DNA of 64,000 nt, taken from Tetmemena sp. SeJ-2015 (taxonomy: Eukaryota; Ciliophora; Spirotrichea; Sporadotrichida; Oxytrichidae). Both the position numbers and the translations under genes were made by a program. The DNA lies in the NCBI GenBank assembly GCA_027382625.1, contig JAJKFJ010021837.1:40146-104145 (forward strand), in the 5' to 3' direction. Shown here piece by piece: positions 13,082 through 22,957 of this stretch. Under the pieces are notes generated by a model. It had not been told where the DNA came from, searched no databases, and worked only from the letters and a program-made list of their open reading frames with translations. Position 1 is the first letter of the stretch. The number at the start of each line of letters is the position of its first letter.

Positions 13082-14089
13082 AAACTTAATTCCTTCAAAT
13101 TTATAATATGGTAGTAATATGGTTACATGATTGATGGCAAAATTACAAAATAAGTTTCATTTCATTTTTTTTAGAACTGAATATATTTTGCTTCCTCTGA
13201 CTTTGGTAGGTTTTCCTCTCTTGATCTCTGAGATAACAGTTACTTAAATTATTTTGCAAATTCGAGAAATTTGATTTAGAAAGCTTAATCGTTCTCTCTC
13301 TTTGCTCTCTATAAATTAAGTTATCTATCGTCTTACTTCATTTTAATTGTAGGAGCATCTTTTTTGTCTCTGTACTTTACTTATTTTCTAAGCTCTTTAA
13401 GTAGAATCTCTTTCCTATCAACAAGTCCACTGGAAGCATTAATTCAAACTAAAAAGAAATATTTATTCTGAAATCTATCGGTTAATTAGTGCTAATTAGA
13501 ACTGAAATCAAAATATATATCAAAAATAAGATAACTTCCTTTCAGGTTACTTATATCTTAGTCTTTTAGATAACTTACTAAGAATAAATTTCGTGACCAA
13601 AGATAGGCTTTAGTATTCGTCACTCTGCCATTTTGAATTTATTAATTATTAATGAAATTATTAATACACTCTTGTAAAGTAAACTATGTTTAGAGCTTTT
13701 AATATATTTAATAATTCAATTTTCATTAGGTTATTAAATCTAATAGTTCTTAATATTTAGTAGATTCAATTTTCTATTGTGGTATAAAAATATAAATTTT
13801 TCAAATGTCATTTGAACATGATTTTTAATTTCTTTAATAAAATTTTATTTCAGGAAAAAAATATTTACATTCTTTATCACCTCTGCATATCGTAAATGCA
13901 TGTTTTTTTAAGAATTGATAAAAATAATTTTTATGCATGAATAAAAAATTAAGGAAACATTGATAATATCGAATGAATTTGAGAGCCCAAAAATTGCATT
14001 TTATAGTTTGAAACTTTGACTCTATATATCTAAGTGGTTGAATTAAATTATTATTAATTTGGATATATTTTAATTATAATATAAAAGAT
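13082..14089. other. AT-rich stretch without a supported gene
   Basis: No convincing coding segment or repeat was seen between the G-run element and the gene starting at 14,090. Confidence 0.4.
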
Positions 14090-15197
14090 ATGGAATAAAC
14101 TACCAATAAATTTGTAGTCTTCATTGACTCACTCGATGCTCAAAAGATAAATCAAATGGAATAGGAGGAACTAAGATTAACTATTCCAAAACTCTTATCA
14201 CTCATAATTGAAAATTACTCATCAGTTTCCGAATACAGACAAGTAAGTTTTTCAATTACCTCAACTATACAGTTTAATCTAATATTGATAATTAATTATA
14301 ATTGAGTAAAATAAAATGGCGGCGGAAGATAAAATGGATTCATTATATGCAACTTCTTGTTTCAAATGCAATTCCAGATTATCTTCAGTTCTTTAAATAG
14401 TGATTTAAAAGCAAGCCCAATTAAGTTTGATTTTCTGAATTCAATTCAATTATGCACTTATAACTTTTAGCTACCTCAAATTTGATCATCTCACAAAATT
14501 TTGACAATACTTAAGCTTTTAATAATTTATTGACCCATTGAGTTCTGATAGTGATTTTTAGATAGATAATTTAGAGAAGCTCTTGTTTCTTATTATGAAG
14601 CTAAAAAAGGACAAAATCTACTTCGATAGAATGGAAGAAGATATTAAAAAACTAATGTCACTCTCTGAATCCACTACAAATACAGTCATCGTTGAGATAT
14701 TAAATCAAATTTATGTTGCTGTTATGTACTGTATTGACGGTTAAATATAATTTAATGTTTTAATTAAAATTAATGACCTTGGAGAAATTTTAAAATTGAG
14801 ATTATTTGAATCCATTCATTCATACTACTAGAGAAGCAAAAAGAATTAATCTGAGATAAGAGAGACGATATCTCTTAAGCTCATTTTTTTCATAGCTGAA
14901 TCACTTGATCCCGAAATTTAATTATCTCCTTTTATTAAACTATAAATAATTTGTAAAAACATTGATATCAGTTACCCAGAAAAATAATAGATGGGAGAGA
15001 AGATTCGAAAAATAGTTTTACAATTTATCTTAAAAATAATCTTTTTAAATTAAAAAAAGATTAATTATCAAGTACTTTAGTCTAAATCAGATAAACAATC
15101 CATCTTCAAAAATAATTATTAAGCACATTGGTATGACAGTACTTCATTAGAAATTCAAAAAGAAAGTTACAATAAATTTAATTTGAGTATAAATTGA
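14090..15197 (+). CDS. AT-rich germline-type gene, unrecognised (two main exons)
   Basis: Exon 1 spans 14,090-14,242 (51 codons, MEQTTNKFVVFIDSLDAQK...) and ends at a GTAAGT donor. A second open stretch of more than 200 codons runs from about 14,545 to TGA 15,195-15,197 with many TAA/TAG read as Gln, for example ...DRMEEDIKKLMSLSES.... Between them (14,300-14,530) further coding is likely but the joins are unclear. The product is helical and Leu/Ile/Lys-rich, perhaps a repeat-solenoid protein, but I recognise no family. No IES pointers are needed, unlike the 19-33 kb genes. Confidence 0.45.
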
Positions 15198-15199
15198 AA

Positions 15200-15320
15200 T
15201 ATATTCTTGTATTAAAATAAGAACACTTGAGATTTTATAAAGCATACTGCAGCAATAGGAAAGTTAGATTACTTATAAGGTAATAAGATCATTGAAAATA
15301 ACCCTAGATGGAATCATTAT
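15200..15320 (+). repeat. Copy of the window's first 140 bases
   Basis: AACACTTGAGATTTTATAAAGC... and the following sequence match 45-130 with about 80% identity. This marks the start of a diverged duplication that continues into the split gene copy at 16.6-17.56 kb. Confidence 0.6.
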
Positions 15321-16609
15321 AATAAGTAATTTTTGTTTAGTTAAGTGAACTAGCAATTTAATATATTTAATATATGGACTTTGTTCAAGTCTCAATTTTT
15401 TTTAAAATTATGAAGTTAGATTTATAATAAAGTTGATGTCATTGAAAGATTCTTGGCAGTCGCAACTCAAATTCATATTCAAATAAAGTATTAAATTGAA
15501 GATTTTAGCACTTAAAATGAAAAATTTGTAATTTATTTATGAATACAGAGAGTATTATGGTGACTCTTTTAAACCATTTTTTTATTAATTTATTTTAATT
15601 TCTATTGCACAAAATTAAGAATTTAGGTATTAATATATGCAATCATGCAAATAAACCAAAAAGATATTTTAGGTAATAATTTTTATTCTAATTTTATTCC
15701 TTGTTATGTAAACTAAAATTATTTTATAAATGATTAATTTTTATAAAATAATATTACAGTGCAATTAATGAAAAAAATTTAGAAATATAAAATAAGATAA
15801 ATTTAAATATAGAGGACAATATAAATTCTTAAAGTTATTCATATTTTCCGAATTAATGTCAATAGCTTATTTTTTGAATGACCAAATTAAGTATGGAGAA
15901 TGACAAAAAACTATGTTATAAAAATAATAAACCTCTAAAATATATGAAATTTTAAATTCATTGAAAGAGCAGAAATCTAAAGCAGTAAATTTATTCTTTT
16001 CATAATTTTTGCCTGGTTAAGGTGAATTTATATTTTTTTAAAAATTTGGTTCTATTAAATATTCACAATTTATCTTTGAATTTGAAGTTTAGTTAGAAAA
16101 ATTAAATTTCTCAATTATGTGTGCGTGTGTTTTATTTTGCATTATAGCTGAGAAGTAATAAAAAAGAGAATTAAATTAGATATTAAATTAAAATGGAATG
16201 AAAAGTTGACAGTTGAAGTGTGTCAGAATTAAATAATTATTAGACCATTCGATTCAACATCAAATTCTAAGAAATTTGTACCCTTGCTACTTTTGTGTGT
16301 GAGCGCTCAGTAAAGAGTTATAAGTGACACAAGTTTAGATGATGATGAGGATTATGAAGAATGCGTGAGTCATATCTCGCTGCTGATAGGTGCTGTGAAG
16401 ATGATGAAAGAAGAAACTCATATTAATTTTTAATAAGCTATCGAACAAGACACAGATGAGGGGATGAATCTGCGATTTTAACTGATACGAAGTTGCAACT
16501 CTCCATTTATTATTTTAATTAATCACAGATTTTAATTAAAATTCCTACTATAAAGAATGCATAAGATTATATAAATTAAGAACCTATTTCCTTGTTAAAT
16601 TGATAAATT

Positions 16610-17560
16610 AGGTTTTGAACGCATTCCAAGTAGTGAATTTCGTTATAAAAGAACTAAAAAGTAGCTCTTCTCGTCGAAACTTTAAATCTATTATAAGTCA
16701 AATACGAATAGTTGATCAAGAAAGAGAAATAGAATACAAAGTAACTGAAAATTAATTACAGGCTGGAGTTTAATTGATCACGTAGATAATTTCAAAATAA
16801 TTAAAAATAGAAACAAATGAAACCTAAAGCAAGTTATTTAATTGTTCGAGATTCGCTAAGATAGGACTCAAAGAAAAGTTTTGATCACCATTTGTGAAAA
16901 ATCTTCCAATCAAAAAGTGTAAGTATACATCTTTCCCTTTTTCATTAATGCTTTAGCCTATCATATTGCCATGTTGGGTAATGACTGCGCATAGGGTTTT
17001 GCATATTTCATCATGCAAGTTATATATTATGAAGTCTTAAACTGACTTCTATCTACATATTGCAGATACTTTTCTAGATTAAACTGATCTCTTTCGTTTG
17101 TATTCCTATTTGTATTTAGAAAAATGTAGTATTTTTCGGTTACTTTGTATTCTATTTCTCTTTCTTGATCAACTATTCGTATTTGACTTATAGTTATGGA
17201 ATGAGTTTTATCAAAGATTACTTGGATAATATATGCTATCATGATGATGAAGATGAGTATTATAATTTTGAGATTATCTTTTTTAACTAATAACTAATAA
17301 AACACATTCTCAAAAGATTTAGCAGAGAAGAGCCAAAAATAGAGTACGATTATGTTGAAGGAGATAATGCTGGCTTTTATCTAGAGTTCATTTAATCAAT
17401 GTTTGTTACTCTAAAAGAATTTATATAAATCTTATCAATAAAACAGTCTTCTCACCTCTTAGTAGCCCAATAGTATAAAACATCAATTCATAATTTTAAT
17501 ATTAAAAAATAAGTACCTCAAAACTATCCTGAATTATTTCAAAAACATTAAACCAACAGA
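16610..17560 (+). pseudogene. Second copy of the 924-1511 gene, split by a TIR element
   Basis: The coding match to 924-1,511 begins near 16,612 (VVNFVIKELKSSSSRRN-like) and breaks at about 16,691. It resumes at about 17,193 (GMSFIKDYL-like, then FFN, then HILKRFSREE-like). The intervening 0.5 kb is an inverted-repeat element. Downstream the frame remains open to a TGA near 17,566 with TAG/TAA as Gln. Either the insertion disables this copy or it is excised like an IES. Confidence 0.5.
16692..17193. mobile_element. TIR element of about 500 bp with 55-bp terminal inverted repeats
   Basis: The left end TATAAGTCAAATACGAATAG... (16,692-16,751) is repeated inverted at 17,138-17,193. The ends abut TA on both sides, as expected of a Tc1/mariner-type insertion. 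The paralogous uninterrupted site is at about 1,008. A partial copy of one end lies at 36,066-36,096 and a diverged relative at about 49,019-49,485. The minus-strand open frame across it is a by-product of the repeats. Confidence 0.8.
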
Positions 17561-17569
17561 GAAAAGGAT

Positions 17570-19340
17570 TGACTCATTGACCAAGTATATCAGGCACAAA
17601 TTTCTTAACCATTTGATATTAAATTTTTTTATCTGTCAAGGATATTACTTAATTAAATTTTAATTTGAATAAGTTAAAACCTATTTAGCTTTGAAATAGT
17701 GCCATTTATAAATTCACCCATTAATAATATAGCAGTTAATAAAATATATTAAAGAGCTTAATAAGAGAAAAATTTACCATAAAATTGAATTGGAAGTTAT
17801 TTTCTCCAGTTGACCCCCTTTGCCCACTCATTAAATTTCAATTTTAATTATTTCCTGGCCTCTTTTTAACCCAATATTTGGGGTCAAATCCCAAAAAGTC
17901 AGAGTAAGTCCCAAAGTTTTAAATAATTTTTGCTTCACACCATAATTTTCAGAATCATAAAAAGAATTTAATTGGATCTCCAATTGCCAAATATTCACCA
18001 GTATTTTTAATTTTAATGCTTTTTGGAGTGATCTTCAAAATATATTTGAAAAAATATTATAAATAGGCTTTTTGTCATTCGAGCCCGCATGTTGGGGGTA
18101 AAGGTGATATGAAAATTAAATGAGCGATCTTATAAAGATCTTTGGTATATTTAATAATTATTATATTACTAATGGATGAATTTCTAACATTATTTAATTT
18201 TAATGTTTTGATATATTAATTTTACGCTTTTAATTATTGTAAATTAGTTTTTAAATTATTGATAGAATACTTTAGAGTGTTAAGTAGATTATCTAAAAAG
18301 AACACAAGACTACTATTATTTAATTAATTGATAATTGAGCAAATCTTAAGATTAAGATATTTATTATATGAGGAATGCAAAATACATTAAAAGTATCAAG
18401 AGAGAATTAATTCTTCTGGACGCATCTAAAATCATGAAATAAATTTCAAAATTAACAAAAGATAGAAACTTATTTATTAATAAAAATGGTAGAGATGAGA
18501 GAGATGCCCATATCATTAAATAGTCGATAAGAGTTATCCTCTCGCAAGATTGATTAAGTGAAGGAAGGAGCTAAGGCTAATAATTAATTTACAGTTTTTT
18601 AATTTACCCAATTCATTCATTTTGCTCATTTGACATTATGAAGCACATTTTAATTGAATACGAATAGGGCTAATTTAGTTCGAATACTTCTTTAAAGAAA
18701 GAAGAAACTTCTATTTATCTTTAAAAAAAGCAAAGTCTATTCCTCCCTTATTCTTTGCAGAAGTATCTTTTTCAAAAAGAAAGACCTACGATATTTAATG
18801 TGAGAAATATTTCTATTAATTAAAGCTAAATTGTCTAGTTATGTTGATACTCGATTCTATGAGTAACTAATGCACAATTTAAAAATAGAAGCTTAACTAA
18901 TCCCTCAAAATCTAAATTCATTTTTTGATAGCCTTTCTAGAATGATATTTCAATTAATTTAAAAACAGCATAATTTACTTCTAGATAAAATTATTTTTGA
19001 AAGCCTGTAAACATAATCTTTATTGTACTACTCTCTTCAGCAATTTAATTGAAATTTACTATTTTTGCATAACTATAAAGATATTCATTGAGACTGGCCT
19101 ACTTATTTCTTAAGTGAAAATATATTTTCAAAATTAGCACAACATATCTTCCTTCATTTATTAAATTTTAAACAGATTATAATTTCCCAAAGATGAATGC
19201 TGTGTTATTGAAACAAAAAATTAAATAAATTAAAATTAAATATTTTTAAGAATAATAGGAATAATAATTGAGTTTTAGAAATAATAATATGACATAGAGT
19301 GGTGGTTGATAATGAGAGTAATCTAATAAATTCATACTTT
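17570..19340. other. AT-rich intergenic stretch before the kinesin gene
   Basis: Scattered short open stretches occur, for example near 18,650-18,800 (...KKEETSIYL-like), but nothing continuous. C-run and G-run words at 17,812 and 18,093 do not form matching inverted ends. Confidence 0.4.
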
Positions 19341-19347
19341 ACAAATA

Positions 19348-22300
19348 ATGTTCCCAAATATCAAAGTGGCTATCCGAGTACGCCCTGCAAGGCAGTTCGA
19401 AAATAATTTAAAGCATAAGATAACTAAGATAAGTATCGACTAAGAGAGATCCATAAATTTGTAATCATAATTTTTTAAAATTTAATTTCATAAGATATAA
19501 AGTTTAATAAGGTAAGGAATTTTTGAGTCATATTTTAAGCTGCTTATTTAAGATTTACACTCATTTAGTCTTTTCCTAAGCACAGTTTTATAGGATGTTA
19601 AACTTACCGTAAAATAACTATAACCCTTGAGGGGACTAAGTCGAAGAGAAAATTAATTCATCAATTTTTTATCTTAAAATGTTCAAGTTTGATAAGATTT
19701 TTGACCAGGGTTCTTCTTAAGAGGAAATCTATGAACACAAATTTAAATTAAATGTTCTATTTGTTTTTAAAAACAGCTACAAATCAGCTACCTCGTAAAA
19801 AAGGTGATTGAGGTAAGACTATCCCCCAATTTAGATTACTTGATAAGGTGTGGTGGATTTCGTCGTAACGCTTGCTTATAGGGATTCAATGCGACAGTAC
19901 TAGTTTATGGCTAGACAGGATCGGGCAAAACCTACACCATGGAGGGTTACGAATACACTAAGATTGAAGAGCTTTCCTCAAAAGGCGTATATACCTCCAT
20001 GGCTCCTTAATTCCCTCTAAATATGGACAATGTGGGTATTTCCGTCAGAACTATCATCGAATTTTTTCACCAAAGAGAGAAGATAAAACCTCATCTTGCA
20101 TTTATTAAAAGCTAGAGAGTGAATTATTTGAATGAATTTTTAAATCTGAGACACCGTTTCAAGTACTATGTGAGCTTCCTGCAAATTTACAATGAGAAAG
20201 TTTATGACTTACTGAATGAGGAAAGCGCTGAGAGCAATTTTTCGAATCAACCGGACTTGAAAGTGAGAATGAACGCGCAAAATAATTATCAGATTGATAA
20301 CCTGTTTTTGTTCGAGGTATAGGATCAAGAGGAAACTATTTAGCTATATAACTAAGGAGTCAAGAATAAGATAGTCTCTTCTCACAAAATGAATCATGCT
20401 TCAAGCAGATCTCATTGCATTTTCAGTATCCAAGTTGACTAAATTAAATACTCTAATGTATATTATGGATTGATGATATTATTATAACTAAATGCCTGAT
20501 GCAGATTCTTAGGACGGTATCGACAATTTTGAGACAGTGAAGCCAATCACTTCTTCAAAGATGTTCTTGGTAGATTTGGCAGGCAGTGAGCGAATATCTC
20601 TATTAGGTACTTAAGATAAAGTAGCACAGAGAGAAACAATTGAGATAAATAAGTCACTTATGATACTAAGGAAGTGCATAGGCGCTCTAGAGTAAAACTC
20701 AGTAAATAAGGAGGACAAGAACCATGTTCCATACAGAGAGAGTAAACTCACTTAGATCTTACGCCAGAGTTTAGGGGGCAACTCATACTGCCTCATGATT
20801 GCTTGCATCTCCCCAGATGATAATAACTTTGAGGAGAGCATTCAAACGCTAACCTATGCTATGAAGACTAACAGCATCAGGAATAAGCAAACATAGATAC
20901 TCTATTATATATTTCTTGAAAGCCTGTTAAGAATAAAGATAACACTGCAATCATAAACAATATATTGAATTGTATAAGAGTTAATATAAACAACATAAGA
21001 GCTCGCAACTCTTCGTTGGAGAAATCTATAAGTAGGAAAATGGCGGCAGCTGCAGGAGGCTCTTTCAAGAAAGCAATTGGAAATGTATATCCAGTATTGG
21101 CCAGAGAATTTTCAGAGTCACCCACAGCTCACCGTCAAGTCACTCTCAAAAATAGGAAAGAGTTCAGTCTTCCAAAAGCGAACATATTTTCACATAAATA
21201 TTAGATTACTTAAGCGATGCATAGTATAAAGATCTAGGACGATTCATTTCTAGAGAGGGGGAACTCTCCAGACTCTCAAACCACTACTTCATCTTTCGCA
21301 CTGAAGGAAATACAAAATGCAATTCAAAAGGGCAACACTCTATCAAGAGAGACAGTGACTTTACTAGAGCAACTAATCAATAAGCAAAAAGAGATTAATG
21401 CTCTTAAGCAAAGCAAAGGAGAGGAGTACAATAGCTTTTACAAGCAAGAGCTGCAGCAACTAAGAGAAGAAAATAGAGAACTCAGAAAGCAACTTCTCCT
21501 CACTTATATATAATGTTTAAGATTGCGATACTTTAATTATCAGCTGAGCATGTAGCGAAAGAAGATGAATTTAAGTATGGATAGGGATGATGAGGATCGA
21601 GGAAGGTTAGAATTTGAAGAGAGGAGGACTAACTCCAGCTCGCTCAAGATTCCTCAATCTCAAATGCAAAAGTCAACAATTCAATTACCCAAGTATGAAA
21701 AGATCCATTATACTTCTAATTGTAAACTTGCCAATTTATTTGAGATAGAAGAACAGAAGCAGATAAAATTTTCAAGAACACCGATGAAGGCTAATCCCTT
21801 GGAATACAACTAGGACAGACTAAGTAAGCAGCCTAATAGACAGAGAGACATGTCCCTCTCAAATAACAAGTATGAAAGTTTGAATTTCGATATGACGCAA
21901 ACATCTGGAAACAAGAAAGACTTCCTCTCTCATTCACTCCTTCAAGAGTAGATAAAGAAGAATAGTGATGAGATAAAGTAGTTGAGGAATATGCTCAAGA
22001 GCACTCTCAATAAAACTATCGACCAAGAGAACATACTCAAGAGAGAAACTGATCATTAGAGTGCTAATCTAGTAAAGAAATCTCAGCATCTCAAGTCTAA
22101 GCCAGAGTAAAGCTATATCGACTACTCTCCTGCAAAGACCAAATTAGATTTTAAAGTAGCAAAAGGCAACACCAGGAATCTCTCTACGGGAAATATATAA
22201 TAATCATTAATATTTAAGTTAAGTGAAAGTAACTGGATGATAGCATAGTGAAGCGATCGCTTTAGAATACCTCATTCTATGGTCAGATTGGGGAGTTGAA

Positions 22301-22890
22301 TCACAAGAAGACGTTTGATAACACTTCTATGCTAAGGTACCAACTGAACAAGCAACCACCTGTATTCTACATTCAAAATATGCCTATCGGAGCAAAGTCA
22401 CTCTTCTTCAATAACTACAATATAATTTTCTTATTTTAATTGTTAATTTCTCTTTATCATATTTAGTAAATATGGATCTGAAGAACGAAGATTAGCGACA
22501 TACCTATGAAGAGTGGAAGCGGCATCAGTAGCAGTATGAGTAGTCTAGAAGAGATAAGGAAATGGAAAGTAATAAGGAAATTTCAGGTTCCAGGCGACCT
22601 CCAGTGACTGAGCACCTCAGAACCACCAAAGATGAGATCTCTATAAAATAGTCTGAGATGATAAGACGCTCCCAAAACAAAGAACTCGATCTAGGACTCA
22701 TTCAAGATATAGACCCCTACAAAATTAATCTTCAATTCCTTACAATAAGTTTCAAATTTTCACAGGGCCAGTAAACGTGACTGGCAAGGAAAGTAGTAAA
22801 GTCTCTCTGAGAAAGAAGGAAAGTTAAAAGGGGGTGCTGTCAGAGCTAGGAAAGAAAATTAAGAACATGTTCGAGTTCTAAACTAGGTGA
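19348..22890 (+). CDS. Kinesin-like motor protein (germline form, interrupted by IESs)
   Basis: This is an N-terminal kinesin motor followed by coiled-coil and tail. The start ATG 19,348 gives MFPNIKVAIRVRP, the usual first strand of a kinesin head. After removing nine intervening segments the frame is 1,020 codons with TAA/TAG as Gln and stop TGA 22,888-22,890. Motor signatures: P-loop GQTGSGKTYTM at about residues 93-103, switch I NHASSRSH at about 254, switch II DLAGSER at about 298, and the neck-side NKPVKNKD only after IES removal. A Glu/Gln/Lys-rich coiled coil follows at about 500-540 and the tail is Ser/Asn-rich. Expected role: ATP-driven microtubule transport or ciliary/spindle work; the class is not assignable by eye. 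It converges on the next gene, with 67 bp between the stops. The kinesin assignment is nearly certain; exact exon joins are inferred. Confidence 0.93.
19457..19623. other. IES 1 of kinesin gene (167 bp, pointer ATAA)
   Basis: ATAA at 19,453-19,456 and 19,620-19,623 bounds an AT-rich insert. Removal gives QERS-ITLEG in frame and a normal strand length for a kinesin head. Confidence 0.78.
19653..19678. other. IES 2 of kinesin gene (26 bp, pointer AAA)
   Basis: Removal joins KSKRK to MFKFDKIF, the conserved F-x-FDxxF strand. The exact end is ambiguous inside the A-run. Confidence 0.65.
19754..19776 (+). other. Tiny intron (23 nt) or unresolved IES in kinesin gene
   Basis: GTTCTA...AACAG. Removal restores the frame from EEIYEH into YLVKKVIE. 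A nearby 6-bp repeat ACAAAT (distance 42) does not restore the frame, so an intron fits better. Confidence 0.5.
19814..19882. other. IES of kinesin gene (69 bp, pointer AGG)
   Basis: AGG at 19,811 and 19,880. The frame is open across it, but removal brings KKVIE directly to GFNATVLVYGQTG, which is the exact spacing of the kinesin consensus. Unusually G+C-rich for an IES here. Confidence 0.72.
20445..20493. other. IES of kinesin gene (49 bp, pointer ACTAAAT)
   Basis: The 7-bp repeat ACTAAAT occurs at 20,438 and 20,487. Removal restores frame QVDQ-MPDADSQ between switch I and switch II. Confidence 0.95.
20888..20922. other. IES of kinesin gene (35 bp, pointer AAG)
   Basis: AAG at 20,885 and 20,920. 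Removal restores RNKPVKNKD, the conserved end of the motor core. Confidence 0.9.
22201..22232. other. IES of kinesin gene (32 bp, pointer TAA)
   Basis: TAA at 22,198 and 22,230 (29 bp is also possible because TAA is tandem). Removal joins STGNIQ to LDDSIVKRS in frame. Confidence 0.75.
22424..22473. other. IES of kinesin gene (50 bp, pointer AATAT)
   Basis: AATAT at 22,419 and 22,469. Removal gives FFNNYN-MDLKNEDQ in frame. Confidence 0.92.
22727..22758. other. IES of kinesin gene (32 bp, pointer AAATT)
   Basis: AAATT at 22,722 and 22,754. Removal gives DIDPYKI-FTGPVNVTG in frame to the final TGA. Confidence 0.9.
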
Positions 22891-22957
22891 CTTCCCTTAA
22901 AATTTTATGAAATTTTATTTCAAGTAAGTGAAACTACAAACTTAGGTTTTAATTTCT

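Noticed and set aside
17812..18100. CCCCCTTT and GGGGGTAAAGG as ends of another G-run element.
   Set aside because: The ends face the wrong way and the subterminal sequence is not inverted.
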